A stretch of 64,000 nucleotides of DNA from an uncultured Sutterella sp. (GCA_902463725.1 CABQGK010000002.1:234401-298400); one strand, 5' to 3'; counted from the stretch's first letter, positions 18,434 through 27,785 are shown. Notes: generated by a model not told the origin, from the sequence alone. Translations and numbers: made by a program.

Positions 18434-18463
18434 GCCCACAAAGAAGCGATTTTCTTTGTGGGC
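18434..18463 (-). terminator. Terminator of rnpB
   Basis: A 12-bp perfect stem (GCCCACAAAGAA / TTCTTTGTGGGC) lies just beyond the 3' end of RNase P RNA in minus-strand reading and is followed by a weak T-rich tract. Confidence 0.6.
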
Positions 18464-18475
18464 GCATCTGCAGCA

Positions 18476-18779
18476 GGGTGCTTCGTAAGCCGGATTCTGT
18501 CTGCAGAACGAGATAAGACTGCCGACGATCATTCATCTAGGACGACGCTCACGCGGCGCCTCAAGCCACCTACCCACAACCGGTCCGGGCCGAACCATTG
18601 GTTGCCTATTTGGTGTTGCTCCACGTAGAGATTGCCCGTTTCACCCAGCCATGACGCTGGCTCGTCTCTGTTGCTCTAATCCTCACCTTACGGTGGGCAG
18701 CCGTTAACTGCTACGTTGCCCTGTGGAGTCCGGACTTTCCTCTCGCAGATGACTCTGCCAGCGATCGTCTGAAGCACCC
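18476..18779 (-). ncRNA. rnpB: RNase P RNA (bacterial class A)
   Basis: RNase P RNA is the ribozyme that matures tRNA 5' ends. On the minus strand the 5' part contains the near-universal GAGGAAAGTCCGGACTCCAC block and the 3' part contains ACAGAATCCGGCTTAC, the two halves of helix P4. The ends pair as P1 (GGGTGCTTC at 18779-18771 with GAAGCACCC at 18484-18476), which sets the limits at about 304 nucleotides, plus possibly a few 3' bases. It lies alone between dcu and the pagP fusion with its own promoter and terminator. Confidence 0.96.
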
Positions 18780-18795
18780 AAACTGCAGGAGGAAC

Positions 18796-18824
18796 ACTCT
18801 AGCCGAATCGTACTTCGATTGCAA
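18796..18824 (-). promoter_or_regulatory. Promoter of rnpB
   Basis: TTGCAA (18824-18819) and TAGAGT (18801-18796) are separated by exactly 17 bases on the minus strand. The −10 box lies 17 bases before the P1 start of the RNA. Confidence 0.65.
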
Positions 18825-19056
18825 GCGCCCAAGATGGCGCAGAGAAGATTTTTCAAGGGCTTTTCTGCAACAAACTTCTCCTCAGTCCGTAAAATAGCCG
18901 TAGATTTAGCGCCCGAAGCGCCTCATGCTGTGAGCGCGCAACGGACAATCCAAGCGGCGCACGCACAGTGCAAAAGACTCCTGTCGCTTGTTGCAAACGC
19001 TTGCACCTAAACTTGCTCTTGCGCTTTTCGCGCACGCCACCATTTCTAGAAGTTGT

Positions 19057-20178
19057 ATGAAGAAGAACCTCCTGATCACCGTCGCACTCAGTGCCCTTGC
19101 CGCCTCCTCCGCCCAAGCCTCCTTTGTGGCTGAGTTGATTGAAACCACGCCTGCTGGACTTGTTGGCACGGCGGGAGCACACCAGTGGTCGGATCTGCTT
19201 GATGGCAGCAAGAAAATCATGGATGAGGGGCGCACCATGTGGATCGTCCCCACCTATACCAATCACCCAACTTGGGCTTGGGACAATCGTCGTGAGCAAA
19301 ACGGCTATCCTTTTGGCATGGGACTCGGCCGACAAATTATTGATGAGCGTGGTAACGAGCGCTCGCTCTACTGGGTGAACTTTGTCGATAGCAACTATCG
19401 CATCGAACCGACCATGGGCTACCAGTGGGTGGCGCGCTATCCGATTATGAATAGTGGTGTGCATGTTGGTGCGGGCTACCTTGCGGGCTTCACCTTCCGC
19501 GGTGACTACAACTGGCTTCCCATTCCGATGGTGTTGCCAGTGGTAAAAGCGGGAACCGATCTCGCTAGCCTCTATATGACCTACATTCCTGGCACGAACG
19601 TGTTCTTCTTCTACAGCTCGATTACGATAGACGATACAAAGTCTCGTAAGGCGCCATTGCCGCTCTCTAGCGCTTGGAACGGCAAGCAGAACTTCCTCTA
19701 TGGCGGCATCGGCTGGGAATACGTCGACAACGGAAACACGGAGGACACCGTCACTTGGGCCACGAACGATTCCTCTTGGCACGGCGGTTTGCGCCATTAC
19801 TCGGGTCGCAACTGGGCAACGGATCTCTCCTATCGCCGTAGCAAGCATGAAGTGCGTCTGCCGACGCGCCACGATAGCTACCGCTTTGAAAGCTACGCGC
19901 TTCAGATCCAGTACAACATCGACGCAACCGACGATCTGCGTCTCTACGCTGGCGGTGGTATTGGCTATGCCATCATGAAGGGCGCTGGAAAACGCGCTGA
20001 CAGCATCCACCCGGTCACCTCGCTTGGGGCGACCTATGCGCTCACCTCCAACGTCTTTGTCAATGCGGACATGACCGTTGCGTTCTCGCGCTTTAAGAAC
20101 AGCGTGGCTGGCAGTCCCGACGAGTATTTCAAGGCTATGCCCACGGACTTCAGCGTCTCCATCGGCTACGCGTTCTAA
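19057..20178 (+). CDS. PagP-type lipid A palmitoyltransferase fused to a second outer-membrane beta-barrel domain
   Basis: PagP transfers palmitate from phospholipid to lipid A in the outer membrane. The ATG at 19057 opens a signal peptide (MKKNLLIT…) with a likely AQA|S cleavage near residue 21. Residues about 30-185 match PagP: a His in TYTNHPTWAWDN, LGRQIIDERGNERSLYW, the catalytic Asp-Ser pair in FVDSNYRIEP, AGYLAGFTFRGDYNWLPIP and MTYIPG. PagP is normally about 160-190 residues, but this protein has 373. Residues about 205-373 contain eight amphipathic strands (FLYGGIGWEYV … DFSVSIGYAF) and end in aromatic Phe, as outer-membrane barrels do. It therefore looks like two barrels in one chain. 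A longer open frame to 18988 would bury the signal peptide and is rejected. Function of the second barrel is unknown. Confidence 0.82.
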   Translation: MKKNLLITVALSALAASSAQASFVAELIETTPAGLVGTAGAHQWSDLLDGSKKIMDEGRTMWIVPTYTNHPTWAWDNRREQNGYPFGMGLGRQIIDERGNERSLYWVNFVDSNYRIEPTMGYQWVARYPIMNSGVHVGAGYLAGFTFRGDYNWLPIPMVLPVVKAGTDLASLYMTYIPGTNVFFFYSSITIDDTKSRKAPLPLSSAWNGKQNFLYGGIGWEYVDNGNTEDTVTWATNDSSWHGGLRHYSGRNWATDLSYRRSKHEVRLPTRHDSYRFESYALQIQYNIDATDDLRLYAGGGIGYAIMKGAGKRADSIHPVTSLGATYALTSNVFVNADMTVAFSRFKNSVAGSPDEYFKAMPTDFSVSIGYAF

Positions 20179-20211
20179 CACGCGACCCATCGCTTAGTCA
20201 CAATTTCTCCC

Positions 20212-20240
20212 AAAGGGGCAGCACAAAACTGCCCCTTTTT
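20212..20240 (+). terminator. Intrinsic terminator after the pagP fusion
   Basis: AAAGGGGCAG (20212-20221) pairs with CTGCCCCTTT and runs into five T residues. It isolates the pagP fusion from hemL. Confidence 0.9.
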
Positions 20241-20329
20241 CGTTCTGCGCCACTACAATTCTCTAAATACTGTCCCCAATGCGCCCCCGAGACTGGGACG
20301 CACTCAGCACTACTTCAGGAGAAGATTTC

Positions 20330-21613
20330 ATGGATCGCAACGACGAACTGTTTGAACGCGCACAAAAGACTATTCCCGGGGGCGTTAACTCCCCTGTTCG
20401 CGCATTCCGTTCCGTAGGCGGCTCTCCGCGTTTCATTGAACGCGCCAAGGGGCCCTATATGTGGGATGTCACAGGCAAACAGTTCATCGACTACATCCTC
20501 TCGTGGGGACCGATGATTCTCGGGCACAACAATGACGCAGTGGTTGCTGCCATGGAAACCGCTGCTGAAAAGGGGCTCTCTTTCGGAGCCGCCACAGAAG
20601 CGGAAATTCTCATTGCCGAAGAAATCACCAAGATTGTTCCCTCGATGGAGCAGGTGCGCTTGGTGAGTTCTGGCACCGAAGCTGGCATGAGCGCCATCCG
20701 CCTTGCTCGCGGCTACACCGGCCGCAACAAGATCATCAAGTTCGAAGGCTGCTACCACGGTCACTCCGACAGTCTGCTCGTTAAAGCAGGCTCGGGCATG
20801 CTCACTTTTGGTAACCCCTCGAGCGCAGGGGTTCCAAGCGGCATCACCGAGAACACGCTCGTACTCGAATACAACAATCCCAATCAGCTAGAGGAAGCCT
20901 TCAAAAAATATGGTGACGACATTGCCTGTGTGATTGTTGAAGCCATTGCTGGCAACATGAACATGGTGCGTGGCACCCATGAGTTCATCCGCACGATGCG
21001 TGAGCTCTGCACGCAGTATGGCGCGCTGCTCATTGTCGACGAAGTGATGACGGGCTTCCGCGTTGCACTCGGTGGTGCACAATCCTACTTTGGCGTCACG
21101 CCTGATATCACCATGCTCGGCAAGGTGATCGGCGGCGGGATGCCCGTGGCCGCCTTCGGCGGTCGTCGCGACATCATGCAGTGCGTGGCACCTGTGGGCG
21201 CCGTCTACCAAGCGGGCACACTCTCGGGCAACCCCGTTGCCGTGGCTTGCGGTCTGGCCACCCTCAAAGCGATTCAGGCACCAGGCTTTCACGAAACACT
21301 CTCCGCCCAAACGACGAAGCTCGTTACAGGGCTCACGGCAGCGGCTCAAGAAGCTGGCATCGAGTTCTGCGCCGACAGCCTCGGTGGCATGTTTGGTCTT
21401 TACTTCCTGCCGAGCATTCCGCAGGGATTCTCCGATGTTATGAAGGCCAACACGCCGCTCTTTAATCGCTTCTTCCACGGTATGCTCTCGCGAGGCGTCT
21501 ACTTTGCCCCGTCCACCTTTGAAGCGGGCTTTACCTCGATTACGCATGATGATGCCGTTATCGAAAAGACCCTCGTCGCAGCGCGCGAAACGTTCGCTGA
21601 GCTGCGAAGCTAA
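20330..21613 (+). CDS. hemL: Glutamate-1-semialdehyde 2,1-aminomutase
   Basis: HemL converts glutamate-1-semialdehyde to 5-aminolevulinate in the C5 route to tetrapyrroles, with pyridoxal phosphate. The 427-residue product has the usual length. It shows ELFERAQKTIPGGVNSPVRAF at the start, GTEAGMSAIRLARG near residue 120, IVDEVMTGFR near 240, and the PLP lysine in LGKVIGGGMP at about residue 265. The ATG at 20330 is 8 bases after AGGAG; the longer frame upstream lacks a ribosome site. dsbD follows after 27 bases and may be co-transcribed. Confidence 0.97.
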   Translation: MDRNDELFERAQKTIPGGVNSPVRAFRSVGGSPRFIERAKGPYMWDVTGKQFIDYILSWGPMILGHNNDAVVAAMETAAEKGLSFGAATEAEILIAEEITKIVPSMEQVRLVSSGTEAGMSAIRLARGYTGRNKIIKFEGCYHGHSDSLLVKAGSGMLTFGNPSSAGVPSGITENTLVLEYNNPNQLEEAFKKYGDDIACVIVEAIAGNMNMVRGTHEFIRTMRELCTQYGALLIVDEVMTGFRVALGGAQSYFGVTPDITMLGKVIGGGMPVAAFGGRRDIMQCVAPVGAVYQAGTLSGNPVAVACGLATLKAIQAPGFHETLSAQTTKLVTGLTAAAQEAGIEFCADSLGGMFGLYFLPSIPQGFSDVMKANTPLFNRFFHGMLSRGVYFAPSTFEAGFTSITHDDAVIEKTLVAARETFAELRS

Positions 21614-21640
21614 CCGCACAACCACGACTGAGGAGTAGGC

Positions 21641-23806
21641 ATGAAGGGATGGGTACGGGCGATCGCCGCCACAATCATTGGGGTTGCTGGCGCTGTGGCT
21701 AGCACAGCGTGGGCTGCTGGGTCAACTGGCTGGAGTATTCCAGGAAAAAAGGCGCCAGAGCTTGAGCAACCCGATGTGACCGTGCGTCTCATCGCTGAGC
21801 GTGAAGCACTCATCCCTCAAGCCGACAATCGCCTCGCGGTTGTCATTAATCAGCAGAACGGCTGGCATACCTACTGGACTATGCCCGGAGACGCAGGCTT
21901 TCCTACGCGCTTCACGTTTAACTTGCCCGAAAAGCTCTCGGCCACGGAACCCGAAGTCCCGTACCCAGAACGGCTCGATACGATGGGAATCATCAGTTTT
22001 GCTTTTAACGGCGAAACGGTCTTTCCCTTCCGTGTGAGCGTGCCTCGTGACGTGCCCATGGGAGCGAAGGCAAAAATTACGCTCGAAGCCGACTACCTTG
22101 CTTGCAAAGACGTCTGTGTACCGGGGCATGCCTCCACAAGCATTGAGCTACCCTATGCTGTGAAAGCGGATGCGAGTAGTGACGCAGCGCTTCTTAAGCG
22201 CGGGGAGATGCTGATTCCTGAGAAAACCCGAGCACTCAAAACTGAGGCCACTGTCGACGGAACCAAGCTGGAAATCAAGATTCCCTCGGGTGAAGTGGCC
22301 ATCCACCACGCACTTTCCTTTTTCCCACTTGAGGCCAATCAGATTGTGCTCGCCAATGCCCCGCGCTTGGCACGCACAAAGGATGGCAGTAGTGCGCTCT
22401 ACCTCACGCTCACCAAAGAGTTTGCAGTGAGCACTCCCAAAGCACTACGCGGCGTACTTGTCGCCGATGGAGGCCCCTTAGAAAAGGGGGGCTGGGCCGT
22501 TGAGACAACCCTGCCGCTCTCGGCTGGCACTGTCATAGCGCCACTCGCAGAAAACGAACCTGACGTCATTGACGGCTCACACGCGGCCTCGCTCACCGCG
22601 CTGACCGCCATCGGCTTCGCGTTTTTCGGTGGCCTCATCCTCAATCTCATGCCCTGTGTCTTCCCGGTGCTCTCACTCAAGATTTTGCACCTGCTCGAGA
22701 GTGGCCGGCGTGGAGAGCCCATGCTCGGACATGGGCTAGCGACCACGGCAGGGGTACTTGTAACGATGCTCAGCATTGCGGGCGTGCTGATCCTGCTACG
22801 CAACGCAGGCATGGCGCTTGGCTGGGGGTTCTATTTGCAAAGTTCGTGGGTAGTTGCTGCGCTCTTGCTCCTCTTTGTGGCCATCTCACTTAACCTTCTT
22901 GGGCTCTATGAGTTCACACTAGGGACCCAACTTGGTAATTTGAGCGCAGCGCGCCCCATGGCCGGAAGCAAATTACACTCTTTCCTCTCTGGGGTACTCG
23001 CTGTAGTGGTTGCCTCCCCTTGCACAGCACCCTTCATGGGCGCAGCGCTTGGTTATGCACTCACGCGCCCCTCACTCGAGGCGCTCGGCATCTTTGCGGC
23101 ACTCGGCATCGGGATGTCCCTTCCCTGGCTCTTGCTCTGCCTCTTTCCCTCTTGGTCCAAATGGCTACCAAAACCTGGGGCCTGGATGAACACTTTCCGT
23201 CGCGTGATGGCCATTCCTATGCTCGCCGCAGCGCTTTGGCTTGTCTGGGTGCTCAACCAGCAACTTAATTTGAAGGGGCTCCTTGTACTCGCGCTTGCAG
23301 TGCTCGCCCTCGGCCTCTCGCTTTGGCTGATCGGCCGCGCGCAGTGGGGAAAATCGAGCTCTCGCATTCTAGCGGCTTCACTCAGCATTCTCGCCGTGGG
23401 CGCAGTGGCAAGCGTTGGAATGGGGCTCTATGAGCGCAACGCTAGTGCACAAGCCCACGGTACTTGGCAACCTTGGTCAGAGAGCGCCGTAGAAGCCGCT
23501 CTCACCAAAGGCCAGCCCGTTTTTGTCGACTTCACCGCCGCGTGGTGCATCACCTGCCAAGCCAATAAGGCCGCTGCGCTCAACCGCGATGCGGTTCAAG
23601 AAGCACTCAATCGATATGGCTATGCTCGCTTTGTCGGAGACTGGACGAACTACGACCCGCAGATCACCAAAGAGCTCGAGCGCTTCCATCGCTCAGGCGT
23701 ACCGCTCTATTTGGTCTATCGTCCAAACGGTCAAGTCACAGTTTTGCCAGAGTTGCTGACGCCAGGGATTGTACTTGAGGCGCTTGAAGCCAACGCGAAA
23801 CCCTAA
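21641..23806 (+). CDS. dsbD: Thiol:disulfide interchange protein DsbD (ScsB-like N-terminal domain)
   Basis: DsbD carries electrons from cytoplasmic thioredoxin across the inner membrane to periplasmic isomerases. The 721-residue protein has a signal peptide, a periplasmic N-terminal domain (to about residue 290) with WHTYWTMPGDAGFP and YLACKDVCVPG, and about eight membrane segments holding the two redox cysteines in NLMPCVFPVLS (about residue 345) and ASPCTAPFMG (about 458). It ends with a thioredoxin domain carrying WCITC near residue 635. The N-terminal domain resembles the ScsB branch rather than the short E. coli nDsbD. GAGGAG precedes the ATG. It likely reduces partners such as the CxxC protein at 27.8-28.4 kb (inference). 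Confidence 0.93.
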   Translation: MKGWVRAIAATIIGVAGAVASTAWAAGSTGWSIPGKKAPELEQPDVTVRLIAEREALIPQADNRLAVVINQQNGWHTYWTMPGDAGFPTRFTFNLPEKLSATEPEVPYPERLDTMGIISFAFNGETVFPFRVSVPRDVPMGAKAKITLEADYLACKDVCVPGHASTSIELPYAVKADASSDAALLKRGEMLIPEKTRALKTEATVDGTKLEIKIPSGEVAIHHALSFFPLEANQIVLANAPRLARTKDGSSALYLTLTKEFAVSTPKALRGVLVADGGPLEKGGWAVETTLPLSAGTVIAPLAENEPDVIDGSHAASLTALTAIGFAFFGGLILNLMPCVFPVLSLKILHLLESGRRGEPMLGHGLATTAGVLVTMLSIAGVLILLRNAGMALGWGFYLQSSWVVAALLLLFVAISLNLLGLYEFTLGTQLGNLSAARPMAGSKLHSFLSGVLAVVVASPCTAPFMGAALGYALTRPSLEALGIFAALGIGMSLPWLLLCLFPSWSKWLPKPGAWMNTFRRVMAIPMLAAALWLVWVLNQQLNLKGLLVLALAVLALGLSLWLIGRAQWGKSSSRILAASLSILAVGAVASVGMGLYERNASAQAHGTWQPWSESAVEAALTKGQPVFVDFTAAWCITCQANKAAALNRDAVQEALNRYGYARFVGDWTNYDPQITKELERFHRSGVPLYLVYRPNGQVTVLPELLTPGIVLEALEANAKP

Positions 23807-23824
23807 AAGGCGCATCACAGATAA

Positions 23825-23863
23825 AAAATCGCGGGTCTCGTCGCTGTGACTGCCCGCGATTTT
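23825..23863. terminator. Bidirectional terminator between dsbD and dacB
   Basis: AAAATCGCGGG and CCCGCGATTTT form an 11-bp perfect stem with T runs on both strands, placed between convergent genes. Confidence 0.85.
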
Positions 23864-23881
23864 GCGCTTGTCTTGGTTGCG

Positions 23882-25330
23882 CTACGGTTGATCGTGCACC
23901 CAACCGATCACCCTATCGAGGAAGGGGATACCCTGCCAAACGGTTTTGCCCCCTTCGACCTGGGCGTAGACCGCATAGCGATGTCCACTCTCTGTCTGCA
24001 CATAACCGCCAATGGCGCGCACATTATCCAAATAGCCCGTCTTGATATGCGCGTAAGATGTCGCGGTTTTACGTTTACGCATGGTCCCGTCAATGCCAGA
24101 AATGGGCAGAGAGCTCATGTACTCACTCATGTACGGGCTCTTCCAGCCAGCAAGCAACATGGTTGTCATCCCGTCGGCTGTCACACGCGAGATGCGTGAG
24201 AGACCTGAACCGTTATCAAGCACCCAGCCCTTGGTATTGACCCCAACACTTTCCAAATAGCGCATGACCATCGTGCGTGAGGTAGGCAGATCATAGGGCG
24301 CGCCATTGCGTCCGCTCGCCGCAGCCGACGTAGACAAAAAGAGCGTACGAGCGATTTGATTATTCGACCACTTGTTGGCGAGCGCAATCACTTCGCGCAA
24401 TGGCTGCGAAGCACGCGTCATGACTTTGACGGCTCCCGCGGGAATCTCTCCTTCGACAACGTGCCCTGACCAAGTGCGGCCATCGCGCTCCCAAAGCGCA
24501 CGGAAAACACTTTCGAGGTACTCGTTTTTATCCAAGGTCACTATGCTAAAGACGCGAGCGTCGCAACTCTCAGGGAAGGTCCCTTCGAACGTGACTGTTT
24601 TCTGCCCATTTTCCAACGTCCGGTACTTAAAGCCGATTGACTTCTGCCAGTCACCACAGGGCTTGTTATCCAAAGGGATTTCTCGTGGAACCGCCATGCC
24701 CGCCATGGGCGGTAGCGTCACCACCTGAGCGATCTTCTTCGCGGGTACAGGCACAAACTCAAAACTCATCGCGTTGTAGTTGATCAGTGCAGCATCAGGG
24801 AACTGGTTGTAGGGACGATCTCCCTTGCCATCAAATGCACTCGTATCCCCCTCAGGGAGGGAAAAAAGCGATCGATCCACCACAAAATTCCCATCAATGT
24901 GTGTGATGCCATGCGCAGCAAGCCGTTCAACCTCCAGCTGAAACTGCTCAATCACCCAACTCGGATCTCCGCCGCCTTTGAGATAGAGCGTATGAATGTG
25001 GCCGTCCGCCGTGGGCTCAGCGTCGACATACATTTCTGTGAGCCAATGGTAATTGGGGCCAAGCAACTCCAACGCAGCCAACGTTGTGACAAGCTTTTCT
25101 GTCGAAGCTGGCGAAATCGAAGCCTCGGCATTGACGGAAAGAATAGTTTTGGCTTCTGGTCCATCGAGCGACTTGACGCTAATGGCCATCGCTGAGAGAG
25201 GAATTTTGAGTTCCTTTGCCGCCTTGGCAAGCGGTGCGGGCAGCGCATCTTCCTCTGAAGCAGCTGCCGCTGTGCTAATGAGCCCTGCGGCAAGCATCGC
25301 CGCCAACAAGCCCTTAAGAGCGTATTGCAT
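23882..25330 (-). CDS. dacB: D-alanyl-D-alanine carboxypeptidase/endopeptidase (PBP4, S13 family)
   Basis: PBP4 trims D-Ala and cuts cross-links in the periplasm. The ATG at 25330 begins a signal peptide (MQYALKGLLAAML…, cleavage after AAA near residue 24). The serine hydrolase motifs are in order: SPASTEK with nucleophile Ser near residue 73, SNN in NKWSNNQIART near residue 330, and HIKTGYLDN near residue 430. The long insert between the first two motifs (GGGDPSW, VDRSLF) is the S13 signature. Length 482 is normal for DacB. A longer upstream frame lacks a Shine-Dalgarno and would bury the signal. It is convergent with dsbD and divergent from groES. Confidence 0.95.
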   Translation of the reverse strand: MQYALKGLLAAMLAAGLISTAAAASEEDALPAPLAKAAKELKIPLSAMAISVKSLDGPEAKTILSVNAEASISPASTEKLVTTLAALELLGPNYHWLTEMYVDAEPTADGHIHTLYLKGGGDPSWVIEQFQLEVERLAAHGITHIDGNFVVDRSLFSLPEGDTSAFDGKGDRPYNQFPDAALINYNAMSFEFVPVPAKKIAQVVTLPPMAGMAVPREIPLDNKPCGDWQKSIGFKYRTLENGQKTVTFEGTFPESCDARVFSIVTLDKNEYLESVFRALWERDGRTWSGHVVEGEIPAGAVKVMTRASQPLREVIALANKWSNNQIARTLFLSTSAAASGRNGAPYDLPTSRTMVMRYLESVGVNTKGWVLDNGSGLSRISRVTADGMTTMLLAGWKSPYMSEYMSSLPISGIDGTMRKRKTATSYAHIKTGYLDNVRAIGGYVQTESGHRYAVYAQVEGGKTVWQGIPFLDRVIGWVHDQP

Positions 25331-25460
25331 AGGTATCTTTCGCCTCTTGTGTGCCTCACTGTTAGGCAGGAGAATGGGTTCAGACATTCTAATACGCTCA
25401 CTGCCAAGACCACTGTGCGGCTTGCGTCTCGCCAAAACTGTAACTAATTTTCACAGAACC

Positions 25461-25489
25461 CTTGAATTTTTCCTACCTCAACCCCATAT
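25461..25489 (+). promoter_or_regulatory. Heat-shock (sigma-32) promoter of groESL
   Basis: CTTGAA at 25461-25466 and CCCCATAT at 25482-25489 are separated by 15 bases, a very close match to the RpoH consensus. It lies 119 bases before groES. No CIRCE (TTAGCACTC-N9-GAGTGCTAA) element is seen, so control appears to be by RpoH rather than HrcA here. Confidence 0.85.
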
Positions 25490-25607
25490 ACCTCACAAAG
25501 TCAAAGGGCTGAGTCGGGTAAGATGCCTCACTCAAGCTCATCCTTTTTCCGTCCGCCGGATCCGATAGACCGTGCGGCACATGAAATTTCTTGATTTGGA
25601 GTATCAA

Positions 25608-25895
25608 ATGCAAATCCGTCCGTTGCACGACCGCGTGATCATCAAGCGCCTCGAAGCCGAAACCACCACCTCCTTTGGCATTGTCATTCCTGACACCGCC
25701 GGTGAAAAGCCCGATCAGGGTGAGGTCATCGCTGTGGGTCCCGGCAAGCGCGACGAAGCCGGCCGCATCGTCACGCCCGACGTCAAGGTCGGTGACCGCG
25801 TTCTCTTCGGCAAGTACTCCGGCCAGACCGTAAAGGTCGACGGTGAAGAGCTCCTCGTGATGCGTGAAGAAGACATCATGGGCGTGCTCGAGTAA
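25608..25895 (+). CDS. groES: Co-chaperonin GroES
   Basis: GroES is the heptameric lid of the GroEL folding chamber. The 95-residue product starts MQIRPLHDRVIIKRLE, has the mobile-loop region with FGIVIPDTA near residue 22 and GDRVLFGKYSGQ near residue 62, and ends with a conserved EEDIMGVLE. The ATG at 25608 follows TTGGAG at 6 bases; the frame extends 12 codons upstream but that start is less well placed. It is the first gene of groESL, 55 bases before groEL. Confidence 0.98.
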   Translation: MQIRPLHDRVIIKRLEAETTTSFGIVIPDTAGEKPDQGEVIAVGPGKRDEAGRIVTPDVKVGDRVLFGKYSGQTVKVDGEELLVMREEDIMGVLE

Positions 25896-25950
25896 GCCGC
25901 AACACTCCGAATTCTCGACATTAATCAAGTTTTAAAAGGAAAGATTCAAA

Positions 25951-27585
25951 ATGGCTGCTAAGCAGGTTCTTTTTGGTGATGACGCCCGCTCCAAGATGGT
26001 TCGCGGCATTAACGTTCTTGCCGATGCCGTGAAGGTTACGCTTGGTCCGAAGGGTCGTAATGTGGTGCTCGAACGCGCCTTCGGCGGCCCCACGGTCACC
26101 AAGGACGGCGTCTCTGTCGCCAAGGAAATTGAACTCGCCGACAAGTTTGAAAACATGGGCGCTAGCATGGTGCGTGAAGTCGCCTCCAAGACGAGCGACA
26201 ACGCCGGTGACGGTACGACCACGGCGACGGTGCTCGCTCAGGCCATCGTTGACGAAGGTATGAAGTTCGTTGCCGCTGGCATGAACCCGATGGATCTCAA
26301 GCGCGGCATTGACAAGGCTGTGGCGGCTGCCATCGCCGAGCTCAAGAAGCTCAGCAAGCCCACCACCACGAGCAAGGAAATCGCTCAGGTCGGCTCCATC
26401 TCCGCTAACTCCGATGCGGAAATCGGCGAAATCATCTCCGAAGCCATGGACAAAGTGGGTAAGGAAGGCGTGATCACGGTTGAAGACGGCAAGAGCCTCA
26501 ACAACGAACTCGAAGTGGTTGAAGGCATGCAGTTTGACCGCGGCTACCTCTCGCCCTACTTCATCAACGCCGCTGACAAGCAGGCTACGGTTTTTGAAAA
26601 CGCCTACATCCTCTTGCACGACAAGAAGATTAGCAACATTCGCGAACTGCTCCCGATTCTTGAGCAGGTTGCCAAGAGCGGCCGTCCGCTCGTGATCATC
26701 GCTGAAGACGTCGACGGTGAAGCCCTCGCCACCCTCGTGGTGAACTCCATCCGTGGCATCCTCAAGGTCGTCGCGATCAAGGCGCCTGGCTTTGGCGATC
26801 GTCGTACCGCCATGCTCGAAGATATCGCCATCCTCACGGGCGGCACGGTGATCTCGAGCACGGTTGGCCTCTCGCTCGACAAGGCGACGCTAGAACAGCT
26901 CGGTAGCGCCAAGAAGGTTGAAGTCACCAAGGAAAACACCACGATCATCGATGGCGCTGGTGCCGCTGATGCGATCCAGAATCGCATCAACAACATCCGT
27001 ACGCAGATCGAAACCGCGACGAGCGACTATGACCGTGAAAAGCTCCAGGAACGCGTTGCCAAGCTCGCTGGCGGCGTGGCGCTCATCAAGGTTGGCGCAG
27101 CCACCGAAGTGGAAATGAAGGAAAAGAAGGCTCGCGTTGAAGACGCTCTTCATGCCACCCGCGCTGCGGTTGAAGAAGGTATTGTCCCCGGCGGCGGTGT
27201 TGCGCTGATCCGCGCCAAGCAGGCCATCAAGGACCTCACGGGCGACAACGACGAGCAGAACGCTGGTATCCGTATCGTTCTGCGCGCAATGGAAGAACCG
27301 CTGCGCCAGATCGTCAAGAACGCCGGTGAAGAACCGAGCGTGGTTGTCAACGAAGTGGCTCGTGGCGAAGGTAACTTCGGCTACAACGCTCAGAGCGGTG
27401 AATACGGCAACATGGTCGAAATGGGCGTGCTCGATCCGACCAAGGTCACCCGTACGGCTCTGCAGAACGCAGCCTCAGTTGCTAGCTTGATCCTCACGAC
27501 CGACTGCATGGTTGCTGAGATCCCGCAGGAAACGAAGCCCATGCCTGCCATGGGCGGCATGGACGGCATGCCTGGCATGATGTAA
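25951..27585 (+). CDS. groEL: Chaperonin GroEL
   Basis: GroEL is the 14-mer ATP-driven folding chamber. The 544-residue protein has the canonical LGPKGRNVVLERAFGGPTVTKDGVSVAKEI near residue 30, DGTTTATVLAQ near 87, AAVEEGIVPGGG near 404, and a Gly-Met tail ending GMDGMPGMM. AAAAGGAAAG precedes the ATG. It is co-transcribed with groES from the sigma-32 promoter and ends at a pair of hairpins. Codon usage looks strongly biased to preferred codons, as expected for an abundant protein. Confidence 0.99.
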   Translation: MAAKQVLFGDDARSKMVRGINVLADAVKVTLGPKGRNVVLERAFGGPTVTKDGVSVAKEIELADKFENMGASMVREVASKTSDNAGDGTTTATVLAQAIVDEGMKFVAAGMNPMDLKRGIDKAVAAAIAELKKLSKPTTTSKEIAQVGSISANSDAEIGEIISEAMDKVGKEGVITVEDGKSLNNELEVVEGMQFDRGYLSPYFINAADKQATVFENAYILLHDKKISNIRELLPILEQVAKSGRPLVIIAEDVDGEALATLVVNSIRGILKVVAIKAPGFGDRRTAMLEDIAILTGGTVISSTVGLSLDKATLEQLGSAKKVEVTKENTTIIDGAGAADAIQNRINNIRTQIETATSDYDREKLQERVAKLAGGVALIKVGAATEVEMKEKKARVEDALHATRAAVEEGIVPGGGVALIRAKQAIKDLTGDNDEQNAGIRIVLRAMEEPLRQIVKNAGEEPSVVVNEVARGEGNFGYNAQSGEYGNMVEMGVLDPTKVTRTALQNAASVASLILTTDCMVAEIPQETKPMPAMGGMDGMPGMM

Positions 27586-27596
27586 TGCCACATTGA

Positions 27597-27670
27597 GGGG
27601 TAGCTGCACCGCTACCCCTGCCGCTAGGAATGAAGACCCCGAGCTCTCTTAGAGAAACTCGGGGTCTTTT
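27597..27670 (+). terminator. Tandem hairpins and terminator after groEL
   Basis: A first stem (GGGGTAGC / GCTACCCC, 27597-27618) is followed by an 11-bp stem AAGACCCCGAG / CTCGGGGTCTT (27633-27668) running into TTTT. The second is a standard intrinsic terminator. Confidence 0.85.
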
Positions 27671-27785
27671 GTTATGTAGTGAGTTCTGCAAACGCCATCA
27701 AGCGGTGAGATACCATCGGCTCACTAGCCGCTACCGCGCCAGTGGACGCACGCACTGGCGCAGCAGTACGAACGTGCTCTCGCGA

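Noticed and set aside
18853..20190. A 445-codon open frame on the minus strand opposite the PagP fusion
   Set aside because: It is an antisense shadow created by codon bias. The plus strand encodes a signal peptide and recognisable PagP motifs; the minus frame also overlaps no ribosome site and has no recognisable domains.
25330..25607. CIRCE/HrcA operator at groESL
   Set aside because: No TTAGCACTC…GAGTGCTAA inverted repeat; a sigma-32 promoter explains heat control.
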